Part shown: positions 32,759-41,481 of the stretch, piece by piece
Position numbering within the stretch: the stretch's first letter is position 1
Layout: the number at the start of each line of letters is the position of its first letter
Origin: JAGOFO01 sp964522105
GTDB taxonomy: Bacteria > Myxococcota_A > UBA9042 > DTJE01
Assembly (NCBI GenBank): GCA_964522105.1
Contig: CAZFVA010000002.1
Coordinates: 1 to 64,000 of the forward strand
Direction: 5' to 3'
DNA: 64,000 nt
Made by a program: the position numbers and the translations under genes
The notes under the pieces: model-generated
Databases searched by the model: none
The model's input: only the letters and a program-made list of their open reading frames with translations
Told to the model about the DNA's origin: nothing

Positions 32759-35700
32759 ATGTCTCGTCAAGTGTTTCTATGTGTCGCTGTCGTGTTTCTG
32801 GCTTCATGCGGCGTCGATGTGTCGCCCGTGCTTGATATAGACAGTCCGATCGATCATGGCGGGCAGCTTGATAACGGCGGTGATCAGGATGTCATTGTGC
32901 CGCGTGACGAGATAACCCCGCCTGATGCGTCAGATACTGGTCATGACATCGCGGTGGATGTGCCTGATGTGCTCTCAGATGGATATGTGCCAACTGACAG
33001 CGTCGTTGAGGTCATTGAGTCGTGTGAAAGTGTGCTTGATTGTGATGACGGAAATATCTGCACGACCGATTCTTGCGGTGTTGAAGGCATCTGCCTGCAT
33101 CAATGTGTCTGCGAAGCGTTATGTCTGATTGATGAAGACTGTTCGCAGGCTTTGTGCAAGATTTCGCAATGTGTGGTCACTTCAGGGTCCGGTAATTGTA
33201 CGACAACGCAGTGTCAGGTTACCGACCTGGATTGCGTCGACGATGACCCGTGCACAAACGACTATTGCAGTGCCCAGATTGGTGAATGTCAGCACGACAG
33301 GATTACCGGTTGTGGCAGGTGCAGTTCAGATGATGATTGCGATGACCAGTCTGCGTGTACTGTGGATTCATGTGATGTTGATGCTGGTATATGCCGCTAC
33401 GAAGCGCTGGACTGTGCGGACGGCGACACATGCACCACCGACTTCTGCACTGTCGGGCTGGGCTGTGTTCATCTGTTTGAATGTAATTGTACAAACGATC
33501 TCGACTGCGGTGACCAGAATGCCTGCACGGCGGAGGTCTGTGATCGTGATACCGGCGTCTGTGAATACAGTCAGCTTGTATGTGATGACAGGAAGTCATG
33601 CACTGCCGACAGTTGCGATCCGCTGTCAGGATGTGTCCATACACCGACCGGGCCTGCCTGTCTGACCAACGCCAACTGTTCTGACGAAGACGCCTGCACG
33701 ACCGACTACTGCGCACCTGAAGGATGCTGCGAGCATACGGTGATTGCAAACTGTCGCCGTTGTACGGCCGACAGCGAGTGTAATGACGGCAATTCATGCA
33801 CTCTGGACGGCTGCAACACCGAAACGTACACGTGCGTAAATATCAAGAAGACGGGGACCTGCGATGACGGTAACCCGTGTACGACCGGCGATGCGTGTGT
33901 TGATTCAGTCTGTAAGCCCGGGACATTGCTGGTGTGCGACGATGACGACCCGTGCACGGTAGATTATTGCGATCAGGACGGTGTCTGCGTTTATGAAGAA
34001 GTGACGGGCTGCACGATGTGTGGTTCGGATAATGATTGTTCTGATGACTCGATGTGTACCGCTGATACCTGTGTGGATGGTGTATGTCGTCATCAGCGTG
34101 TGATATGTGGTGATAATAATCTTTGTACCAATGACTTCTGCCTGGATTCAACCGGCTGTGAATACGAGCCAAACAACAAGCCATGCAGTGACAACAACGT
34201 CTGCACCATAAATGATACTTGCGGCAACGGTGATTGCGTTCCAGGTCAGACGACAGCTACGTGTTCCGACACAAATCAGTGTACCGACGATCTGTGTGAC
34301 CCTGTCACCGGTTGTTTCAGCCAGGCCCACGAAGGTGCCTGCGATGACGGAAACGAATGTACGACGGATGACATGTGCATTCTGGGTGAGTGTGTTGGTG
34401 GCGAAAGTGACTGCAATGACCATGATCTGTGCACTATTGACAGGTGTCGCGGCGCGTCCGGGTGCGAATACCTGGATGTTGACTGCAATGACGGGCGTAT
34501 GTGTACGGACGATTCGTGCGATCCCCTCATCGGATGTGTCAATGCCGTCAGAACGTGTGATGACCAGAATCCCTGTACGGTGGATGTCTGCAATACTCAG
34601 AATGGTTCGTGTTCGTACAGAGCGAAAGAAATCAACGATCAGAACGTCTGTACGACGGATTCCTGTGACCAGCAGACAGGTGAGATAATTCATGAACAGG
34701 TCATCTGTGAGCATGAGCTGTGTTATGAGGGGATTTGTGATCCGCAGACTGGCGCATGCGGTCAGATTGCGTTGAACTGCGACGACCAGAACAAATGTAC
34801 TATCGACTACTGTGACGCCGGATCGGGCGGCATCTGTGCCCATCAGGCCAAATCGTGTGATCCCGCCGACAAGTGTGTTGATGGCTGGTGCAATCCGGAA
34901 ACTGGAAGCTGCGTGATGGCGGCGACGAACTGTGATGACAATAATCCGTGTACTGTTGACACGTGTAATACCGAAACCGGTTGTGTGCATACGGTGCGAA
35001 CCGGTTCATGTGAGGACGGGGATTACTGTACGACTGGCGACACGTGCGTTGGCGATAAATGCACTGCCGGGACCCCGGTTACGTGCGCTGAAGACCAGTG
35101 TAATACAGCCTGGTGTGATACGTCTTTCGGGTGCCGGTACGTGCCGAAGACCACAGGGACGGTCTGCAATGACGGCAGTCTGTGTACGTCCGCTGACAAG
35201 TGTGATGCCGGCCGTTGTGTCGGGACTCAGAACGTTTCCTGCGTAGACACCAATCCTTGTACCACTGATTATTGCGACCCGATTCAAGGCTGCATGAACG
35301 TCCCGAATACGGATCAGTGCAATGACAATAATACGTGTACTGAAAATGACGTGTGTTCGGGCGGTACGTGTGCCGGAAAGGCTGTGGAATGTCCTTCAGA
35401 TGGCGATCAGTGCACGAATGATGTGTGTGTTGCAGGTCAGGGTTGTGACCATGTGCCGCACCTTGGCGCGTGTAATGACGGTGTCGCGTGCACAATGAAC
35501 GATACGTGCGGCGTCAACGGCGCCTGTGCCGGAGTACCCGAAACGTGCGTGTCGCCCAATACATGTCTGGTCGGAAACTGTCTTGAAGGTTTCGGCTGTC
35601 AGTACACTATCAAGGCTGACAATGCGCCGTGCACTGACGGAACGGTCTGTACTTCAGGCGATGCATGTCAGGCAGGTGTTTGCAGGCCGGGAACTACGGT

Positions 35701-35890
35701 CAACTGCAATGATAACAAGGAATGCACCAATGACCTCTGTGATGCCGTAAGAGGGTGTGTTCACACACTGAAGGATCGTTGCGGGTGTGCAAGGAACTCT
35801 GACTGTGACCTTGGTGACGGCAGCGCGGTTTGCTGCGACTGGCGCTGGGGTGACTGGGAAAGAAAGTGTTACCTGGGCGCCTGCAATTAG
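32759..35890 (+). CDS. Cys-rich tandem-repeat lipoprotein
   Basis: Predicted outer-membrane or surface lipoprotein of 1,043 residues. The signal segment ends with the lipobox LASC at residue about 17. A 60-residue acidic stretch (rich in D, V, P) acts as stalk. From about residue 90 to the end, short Cys-rich repeats follow the pattern C-x-D-x-[ND]-x-C-T-x-[DN]-x-C...G-C; I count 29 C-T motifs plus a few diverged ones. A final 40-residue Cys/Trp-rich piece closes it. The many Asp/Asn residues and Cys pairs suggest a disulfide-stiffened rod that could bind calcium. ATG 32759 has GGGGG upstream. No enzymatic domain is seen. Confidence 0.8.
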   Translation: MSRQVFLCVAVVFLASCGVDVSPVLDIDSPIDHGGQLDNGGDQDVIVPRDEITPPDASDTGHDIAVDVPDVLSDGYVPTDSVVEVIESCESVLDCDDGNICTTDSCGVEGICLHQCVCEALCLIDEDCSQALCKISQCVVTSGSGNCTTTQCQVTDLDCVDDDPCTNDYCSAQIGECQHDRITGCGRCSSDDDCDDQSACTVDSCDVDAGICRYEALDCADGDTCTTDFCTVGLGCVHLFECNCTNDLDCGDQNACTAEVCDRDTGVCEYSQLVCDDRKSCTADSCDPLSGCVHTPTGPACLTNANCSDEDACTTDYCAPEGCCEHTVIANCRRCTADSECNDGNSCTLDGCNTETYTCVNIKKTGTCDDGNPCTTGDACVDSVCKPGTLLVCDDDDPCTVDYCDQDGVCVYEEVTGCTMCGSDNDCSDDSMCTADTCVDGVCRHQRVICGDNNLCTNDFCLDSTGCEYEPNNKPCSDNNVCTINDTCGNGDCVPGQTTATCSDTNQCTDDLCDPVTGCFSQAHEGACDDGNECTTDDMCILGECVGGESDCNDHDLCTIDRCRGASGCEYLDVDCNDGRMCTDDSCDPLIGCVNAVRTCDDQNPCTVDVCNTQNGSCSYRAKEINDQNVCTTDSCDQQTGEIIHEQVICEHELCYEGICDPQTGACGQIALNCDDQNKCTIDYCDAGSGGICAHQAKSCDPADKCVDGWCNPETGSCVMAATNCDDNNPCTVDTCNTETGCVHTVRTGSCEDGDYCTTGDTCVGDKCTAGTPVTCAEDQCNTAWCDTSFGCRYVPKTTGTVCNDGSLCTSADKCDAGRCVGTQNVSCVDTNPCTTDYCDPIQGCMNVPNTDQCNDNNTCTENDVCSGGTCAGKAVECPSDGDQCTNDVCVAGQGCDHVPHLGACNDGVACTMNDTCGVNGACAGVPETCVSPNTCLVGNCLEGFGCQYTIKADNAPCTDGTVCTSGDACQAGVCRPGTTVNCNDNKECTNDLCDAVRGCVHTLKDRCGCARNSDCDLGDGSAVCCDWRWGDWERKCYLGACN
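33034..35790 (+). repeat. 29 degenerate Cys-rich coding repeats
   Basis: The repeat of about 20-40 codons is built on TGYGATGACNNNAAYNNNTGYACN-like cores, for example GTCGACGATGACCCGTGCAC near 33236-33255. Copies are diverged at DNA level but the Cys and Asp codons are regular. This region looks lower in GC than the ribosomal operon by eye. Confidence 0.75.
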
Positions 35891-35908
35891 TGTTACGTCC
35901 GGGCTTGC

Positions 35909-38629
35909 CTACCAGAGCCTGACTGCCCACACCGTGATACGGAAATTACCTGCATCGGCAACCACCAGACGATCTTCATAACCCATCGGCATCACATCAA
36001 CATCAACCGGGAAATTGAACTGGCCCCAGCCTGTTCCAAATGATCCGAGCGTCCCTGAAACATAGCCGCTGGCATTAAAAATGACCAGACGGTGGTTCGA
36101 TGAATCGGCCACAACAATCCTGCCGTCGCTCATGCGCGTGATGCCTGCCGGGGCGCTCAGTGCCGTCACGCCCTGCGGCTTGATGACCTTGATGAAGCGG
36201 CCATTCGGCGCAAAGACCTGAAGTCTGTTGTTTTGTGTGTCGCAAACCCAGATGTTGCCATCTGCAGACGTGACAATAGATGACGGTGTCCTGAAACGTC
36301 CGGCCGTAGTCCCGTAGGCCCCGAACGAGAATTGATACACGCCCAGCCTGCTGAATACCGAAATCCGGTGGTTTCCGGTGTCTGCGACATAGACGTTATT
36401 TCCGTCGGGCGATATTGCAACGCCCCTCGGTGTATCCAGTTGGCCCGGATCGATACCGGCGCTGCCGAATGAATACAGGAAAATGCCTGCAGGCGTCATG
36501 ACCTGGATGCGACTGTTTGTCGAGTCAACGATATAGACACGTCCTTCGGACCCGGCGATGCCTTTCGGGGTCAGGAACCGGCCCGGCGTGGTGCCGTAAC
36601 CCCCGAACATCCGTATGAAAGTGCCGGCCTGGTCAAAAACCTGCACGTAGTGTGTTCTGCTGTCACTGACCAGAATCTGCTGACCGGCACCTTCCGGGCC
36701 GGGAATGGCGGCCAGGTCGGTCGGCGACATGAAGAATCCTGCGCCGCTGCCAGGTTCGCCGAAGTGGGCCGTTTCCATCCATGACGTCGTGAAATTGCAC
36801 GACAAACCGTTGCAGAACCCTGCCATTCCAAGGGAAATACAATCGGTGTCAGACGAACAAGGGACGCCGTTGCATTCAGCATCAACGCTTATGTCGTCAA
36901 CATACACGCCGCGCCCGGAATTTGAAATTTCGTCCCCGGAGTCGAACGTGAACTTGAATCTGGCAGTCCGGCCTGACAGCGCCGAGATGTCAACCGATAC
37001 AGATGTTGTTGATTTCATGGGAAAATCGGCCGGACGTTTCCACACTTTGAAAGATTCGGGCCCCCACCGGGTATCTACAATCGCGGTGATTTCGAATGTG
37101 TCGAAACCACCGATCGGATCCACATCCTGCCATGTCAGGAATGAAAGCATAAGCCCGGCCTGCGCCGGCATGGTGATGGCATCGGTGATGAACGATCCGG
37201 TCGCGGTCACCGCGTTGTCGTACGTCGTTTCTTCCTGATTTCCGAAGTAAATTGCCGGGCCGGTCAGGCCATCGACTGGCGGTACGACGGTGCCGATGCG
37301 CCACCCGACCGAATCAACCGGGGCGTCTATCTGGTACTCGCCCGGGATTCCGGCGCTGAAGTCTACATACCGTACTTGCGGGTTGCAGCATCCAGGCTGA
37401 GCCATCGATCCGACTGCACATACGTGGTCAGTGCCGCAGATCGGCAATATGCACTGCGGCGTTGCGGGACAGTCCGAGATGTCCAGGCAGCAGCCGTCAG
37501 AGCGCCGGGGCTCGTAATTGCATATCCCCGATATAATGTCACAAGTGTCCAATGTGCAGAATTCGCTGTCTTCGCAGTCGAGGTCGTCCGAACATCTGCC
37601 ACAACCGCTGATCTGCACGTTTCTGCAGCCCCCTGCAACGCACGAATCTGATGTACACGGGTTGTTGTCGTTGCAGTCCTGTGGCGTCCCGGAACAGCGG
37701 CCTTCGATACAGCGGTCATCAAAAGTGCATCCGCTGGAATCGTTGCATGATCCACCCTGCGGTTCATGGATGCAGCCTGCCTTCGAGATGCAGTAATCAA
37801 GAGTGCAGGCATTGTTGTCCGAGCAGTCCTTTGCCCCGCCGGAAGAACAAGTACCCAGGACGCAGTGGTCGTCGGCAGTGCAGGGATTGCCATCGTCACA
37901 GTAGATGTCGTTTGCCCCGTAATGGTCGCAGGTACCCTCGACAGTGCAGTAGTCAATCGTGCACGGGTTGTCGTCCTGGCAGTCCAGGGTTTCCCCGGTT
38001 ACACACTTGTTAACTTTGCAGGCGTCGCCGACTGTGCACGGGTTCTGGTCGTTGCAGTCCTGGATGATCGTGAACCCGCCGCCGTTTAGTGAACAGCGGT
38101 AAAGGGTTGTTTCAACACAGAACATTGCCGCCGGCACGCACAGATTGACCCGGCACTCCCCGCTGTCACAGTAAGATCCTGTGTCGCAGTGGCTGTCTTT
38201 TGTACATTCCCGGCATTCAAGTGTTTCGGGGTCGCAGATCCCCCGGGGACATGTTGGGCAGATGTCAGGAATATCGAGCGTCGTGTCGGTGATTGCGTCT
38301 GAATCTGATACGTCCGGTGAAATGTCCAGGTCAGTTCCGGGATCGTCAAACAAATCGGCGTCTGTGTTGACGTCAGCGTCATCAGTCAGGCCATCAGCAT
38401 CCCTGCCAGTGTCAGGCAGCCATGAATCAGGCGCATCTGCATCAACAGCGTCGGTTTGTGATACGTCGCCGTCCGCCGTTGTGGAATCCTGAATAATATC
38501 ATTGTGTTCGGTGTCAGCATTTCCGGTGTCGGGCTGGGCAGGTTGCGTGGAACACCCGGCGGTTGTCAGCATGGTGGCAAGCGCGATCGTCAGTATCAGT
38601 GCGACTTTGCGCGGTTTCAAGTTTCCCAT
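35909..38629 (-). CDS. Cys-rich repeat lipoprotein with NHL beta-propeller
   Basis: Predicted surface lipoprotein of 906 residues. The signal ends TTAGC, a lipobox. An acidic D/T-rich stalk follows to about residue 120, then seven C-T repeat motifs of the same kind as in the convergent neighbour (about residues 190-360). Next is a beta-rich module of about 170 residues (around residues 420-580). The C-terminus, from about residue 620, has about six NHL repeats (for example NNVYVADTGNHRISVFS, IWVCDTQNNRLQVF), forming a propeller likely for protein or glycan binding. The start at 38629 has a short GGG site. It converges with the previous gene, leaving 18 bases between the stops. Confidence 0.82.
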   Translation of the reverse strand: MGNLKPRKVALILTIALATMLTTAGCSTQPAQPDTGNADTEHNDIIQDSTTADGDVSQTDAVDADAPDSWLPDTGRDADGLTDDADVNTDADLFDDPGTDLDISPDVSDSDAITDTTLDIPDICPTCPRGICDPETLECRECTKDSHCDTGSYCDSGECRVNLCVPAAMFCVETTLYRCSLNGGGFTIIQDCNDQNPCTVGDACKVNKCVTGETLDCQDDNPCTIDYCTVEGTCDHYGANDIYCDDGNPCTADDHCVLGTCSSGGAKDCSDNNACTLDYCISKAGCIHEPQGGSCNDSSGCTFDDRCIEGRCSGTPQDCNDNNPCTSDSCVAGGCRNVQISGCGRCSDDLDCEDSEFCTLDTCDIISGICNYEPRRSDGCCLDISDCPATPQCILPICGTDHVCAVGSMAQPGCCNPQVRYVDFSAGIPGEYQIDAPVDSVGWRIGTVVPPVDGLTGPAIYFGNQEETTYDNAVTATGSFITDAITMPAQAGLMLSFLTWQDVDPIGGFDTFEITAIVDTRWGPESFKVWKRPADFPMKSTTSVSVDISALSGRTARFKFTFDSGDEISNSGRGVYVDDISVDAECNGVPCSSDTDCISLGMAGFCNGLSCNFTTSWMETAHFGEPGSGAGFFMSPTDLAAIPGPEGAGQQILVSDSRTHYVQVFDQAGTFIRMFGGYGTTPGRFLTPKGIAGSEGRVYIVDSTNSRIQVMTPAGIFLYSFGSAGIDPGQLDTPRGVAISPDGNNVYVADTGNHRISVFSRLGVYQFSFGAYGTTAGRFRTPSSIVTSADGNIWVCDTQNNRLQVFAPNGRFIKVIKPQGVTALSAPAGITRMSDGRIVVADSSNHRLVIFNASGYVSGTLGSFGTGWGQFNFPVDVDVMPMGYEDRLVVADAGNFRITVWAVRLW
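37500..38085 (-). repeat. seven Cys-rich coding repeats
   Basis: Seven copies of the C-x-D-x-N-x-C-T-x-D-x-C motif lie on the minus strand, mirrored against the larger array at 33034-35790. The two arrays are therefore in inverted orientation about 2 kb apart. Confidence 0.7.
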
Positions 38630-38658
38630 GGCCCTTTTTCAAACCGTGATGACACTGT

Positions 38659-38664
38659 ATTGTA
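38659..38664 (-). promoter_or_regulatory. possible -10 of the NHL lipoprotein gene
   Basis: TACAAT on the minus strand (ATTGTA on plus) lies 30 bases before the start codon. No good -35 is seen 16-18 bases upstream. The 182-base spacer between 38629 and 38812 is a divergent promoter region. Confidence 0.35.
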
Positions 38665-38705
38665 CATGGTTTAGATGATAATTTGCCTTCTGGAAACTAC
38701 CCTCG

Positions 38706-38734
38706 TTGACAGCGTTCGATGTGTCTGCAACAAT
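38706..38734 (+). promoter_or_regulatory. promoter of the PEGA protein gene
   Basis: A perfect TTGACA at 38706-38711 is followed after 17 bases by AACAAT at 38729-38734 (four matches). Transcription near 38741 would leave a leader of about 70 bases before the ATG at 38812. Confidence 0.5.
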
Positions 38735-38811
38735 CCGCGATTGTTAGTTTTATGTCAGGCTTTCGCCGGCCGCATATACGTCCGGCGTCCATATGTTGGT
38801 CAGGAGGAGTT

Positions 38812-39864
38812 ATGAAGGTCACGATTTGTGCAGTGTGTGTGTCAATTCTGGTACTGGCTTCGTTTGCCGCCACCGGTAAGCCGGCGAAGCAGCAGCCTGT
38901 TCAGGTTCAAGTCGTCGAGCAGCCTGTGCAGCAGGTGGTGATGCCCCCTGTCGAGGTTCTGCCGCTCAAGGGCGAATTTCAGTGCATGAAAGCTTTCATG
39001 TCGGCCGACGACTACAAAACCGTCACGAAGAAGGCCAAGCCGACCCTGAAGACTGCGGCCTGGCTGTACGTTGAAACAGAACCTGCGGACGCTTATGTCA
39101 CGGTCGCCGAAACCGGCGTTGGTGCAGGCGCCGTTTTTTATGAATCAACCAAGTCGAAGATTGTGGCTGTCAGTGTGAAAGCCAACGGATATAAGCCGTT
39201 TGACGGTTTCATCGAACTTACCGAAAACTCGGTACGCAAGGTGAAGGTCAAACTGGATGTAATCGGCGGTTCGATCTCTGTTCTGGCCGAACCGTGGGGC
39301 TCCAAGGTCAGGATTGATGGCAAGCTTGTCGGGACGACGCCGATCACGGTTTCCGGTGTTCTTGACGGTTCCCATGACATTCTGGTCGAAGCGCAGGGCT
39401 GCAATGCCCCCATGATCGGCATGGTAAAGATAGATGAAACGTTCGTTGTCGGTCGTGATGCATGCGCCCGTCGCGTTCGTGATTTCAGGCCGGCTCCGGC
39501 CCCGGTCCCGGCCCCCGTTCCCGCGCCGGTACCTGTTCCGGCACCTGCTCCGGCGCCTGTTGTGATTGAGGCAGCCCCGGCCCCGGCTCCGGCCCCCGTC
39601 CCGGCCCCTGTTCCGGCGCCTGTTCAGGCCGTCGTTGTTGAGCCTGTAAAGAACATCGAGCAGCCAGCCGGCGCGAAGCCCGATTGCAACAAGGTCTGTG
39701 ACAAATTTATTGCAGCCGTCAGCCCGGAAAGCGTTCGTGGCATCATGAAGGGTACGTGCATGCGCCGCTGCGATGCCGGCGACCTGCCGTTCTCGGTCTG
39801 TGCGTGGAAGGTTCAGTCAATGACTGATGTTCAGAACTGCATGAAGCTGCCCGCCGCGAACTAG
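38812..39864 (+). CDS. exported PEGA protein with Ala-Pro linker and Cys-rich C-terminus
   Basis: Secreted protein of 350 residues with a signal segment (residues 1-22). Two PEGA-like domains follow (about residues 80-225; second one clear at GSKVRIDGKLVGTTPITV). An Ala-Pro repeat linker of about 45 residues spans about 227-271. The last 65 residues hold six Cys (CNKVC, CMRRC and others), suggesting a small disulfide-bonded domain. ATG 38812 has AGGAGGAG directly upstream. Ala-Pro linkers often span the peptidoglycan, so it may tether something across the envelope; function unknown. Confidence 0.75.
   Translation: MKVTICAVCVSILVLASFAATGKPAKQQPVQVQVVEQPVQQVVMPPVEVLPLKGEFQCMKAFMSADDYKTVTKKAKPTLKTAAWLYVETEPADAYVTVAETGVGAGAVFYESTKSKIVAVSVKANGYKPFDGFIELTENSVRKVKVKLDVIGGSISVLAEPWGSKVRIDGKLVGTTPITVSGVLDGSHDILVEAQGCNAPMIGMVKIDETFVVGRDACARRVRDFRPAPAPVPAPVPAPVPVPAPAPAPVVIEAAPAPAPAPVPAPVPAPVQAVVVEPVKNIEQPAGAKPDCNKVCDKFIAAVSPESVRGIMKGTCMRRCDAGDLPFSVCAWKVQSMTDVQNCMKLPAAN
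39490..39624 (+). repeat. Ala-Pro coding repeat
   Basis: Codons for Pro-Ala-Pro-Val and related units are repeated in two blocks separated by about seven residues. At DNA level this is a GC-rich run of GCNCCN-like words. It encodes the extended linker of the PEGA protein. Confidence 0.8.
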
Positions 39865-39948
39865 TTTCACCGACAGGTCACCTCAACAATCATCAACATC
39901 TGGCAGGGTTTTCTGGATATTTTTCTGTGGCAGGGAAGTGCAGGTTTG

Positions 39949-41481
39949 TCACCTTGCGGGGGATTCCTTTCGAATCAGGCGTCTGCCGTCGATGTCCCAC
40001 ATTTTGACCGCAGATCTTTCATGTATTGAACCGGCCTGTGTCAGTACATAAGTAAGTTTCGAATCTCGTGATTCGCGCCACGGGGCGTTGTGAACTTCGC
40101 GGGCCATCACCGACATCGGGTACGTCCCCAGTCTGGTCGTCGGCATTTCGATGACTACGCGGAAGGATGACGGTCCGGCGTCTTCCAGAATCGTTCTGGA
40201 GGCTTCTTTCATAACAAAAACAGAACCTTTCGATTCTTCGGTCCGGTAGTACCTGGCGGTCAGAACGGCCTGATTGACAGCGATCAGCAATGTAACAGCA
40301 AGTACGACGCCGACAATTGCGGGCCGCTTGATTCGGGACACTGCGACGGCCACAGGGACCATCGCCAGCGGGAACAGGACCATGGAGTAGTGCGGGTAAA
40401 ACGCTTTTCCGGTCTTCAGCATCAGCAGGATCAAGACTGGAATATTCAGGACGACCAGCGCCTGCAGTGGCTCACGCCGAACGGTGGCCGTGAAGGTGCT
40501 GAACCATTTTTTTGCCGTGTCCACAAAAGTGAATCCGTGTGTGCCGACCGCAATCAGCAGCGCAATCACGATGGCAGCCACAGACACGTATCCGGTCCAT
40601 GAAGGCAGACCGGCCAGCGCAGCATACTGTGTGGCACCGCCTTTGCCGAAAAAGCCCCATTCGGTCATCGGGAACCAGAATCCCTTCCCAAGGAAGTAGG
40701 TGAAGTCCCCGCCCGCGTAAAGTATTTGATAGTACCCGGCTCGGAACGCTTCAAACCACGGCGCTTTGGCTTCTGCAAGCTGGCCGGCTATTCGCAGTGT
40801 GTTTTTCCATCCATTCATGCCGTCAACAATGAAGTAGGGCAGGTAGGTCGCAAAGCCAATTCCGATGCCGGCCGCGACGTGGCCCCACCTGACTTTCGGT
40901 CGCCAGGCAGCAAGCAGGACAAGTGTCATAAGCGTCAGATGCGGGCAGGACATGTGGATCTGTGGCGACACGATCAGCAGCGCGACCAGCCAGCCCCACC
41001 GAAACCGCCCTTCGCCCCGGAAGGCGCCAAGCAGCAGCCACACCCAGACAAAACCAAGCGGGACCAGCAGGTTGGGATTCCACTGGCGGTCTGAAAAGAA
41101 CACTGAAAACGGGTTGAACGCGGCAAGAATCAGTGCCGCCAGGGCTGCCGCCGCTCCGAATTCGCGCTTGAACAGGACGTAGCCCAGTCCCAGGCCCAGA
41201 ATATTCAGGATTATCAGAAACACGCCGGCGGCTTCGGGCTGACTGGAAAAGAAGTACGGGATTGCCATTATCAGGTGGTACATGCCACCCGGGGTCATGG
41301 CGGCGTCCCCGGTCATGTTGACACCTGTTACCGGGAAAAGTTTCAGCTCGGCAACATGTTTTGCCGTTGCATATTGAACCGCTTCGTCACCGGCCAGCCT
41401 GGCGTCTTCGACGAAAGCCAGCCTGAAAACGGCAGCAGCGACAAGTATTAAGATTGGTATGGTTTTATGAATGCGGATCAT
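39949..41481 (-). CDS. GT39/ArnT-like membrane glycosyltransferase
   Basis: Predicted inner-membrane protein of 510 residues with about eleven hydrophobic helices, of the C-type (GT39/PMT_2) superfamily that uses polyprenyl-linked sugars. The first periplasmic loop has the acidic motif AGDEAVQYA, where the catalytic Asp is expected, and FSDRQWNPNLLVP further on. ATG 41481 sits in TGATG with the stop of the upstream lipoprotein, showing tight coupling. A longer in-frame start at 41565 lies inside that gene. Its position in the pilQ operon suggests modification of a pilus or surface component; that is inference. The sugar and acceptor are unknown. Confidence 0.75.
   Translation of the reverse strand: MIRIHKTIPILILVAAAVFRLAFVEDARLAGDEAVQYATAKHVAELKLFPVTGVNMTGDAAMTPGGMYHLIMAIPYFFSSQPEAAGVFLIILNILGLGLGYVLFKREFGAAAALAALILAAFNPFSVFFSDRQWNPNLLVPLGFVWVWLLLGAFRGEGRFRWGWLVALLIVSPQIHMSCPHLTLMTLVLLAAWRPKVRWGHVAAGIGIGFATYLPYFIVDGMNGWKNTLRIAGQLAEAKAPWFEAFRAGYYQILYAGGDFTYFLGKGFWFPMTEWGFFGKGGATQYAALAGLPSWTGYVSVAAIVIALLIAVGTHGFTFVDTAKKWFSTFTATVRREPLQALVVLNIPVLILLMLKTGKAFYPHYSMVLFPLAMVPVAVAVSRIKRPAIVGVVLAVTLLIAVNQAVLTARYYRTEESKGSVFVMKEASRTILEDAGPSSFRVVIEMPTTRLGTYPMSVMAREVHNAPWRESRDSKLTYVLTQAGSIHERSAVKMWDIDGRRLIRKESPAR

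Noticed and set aside
34148..34990. Minus-strand frame of 280 codons in the Cys-rich repeats
   Set aside because: It mirrors the periodic repeat of the sense gene; no start signal or family pattern.
33034..35790. EGF or TIL domain assignment to the C-T repeats
   Set aside because: Cys spacing does not fit the six-Cys EGF or ten-Cys TIL pattern; left as an unnamed repeat.
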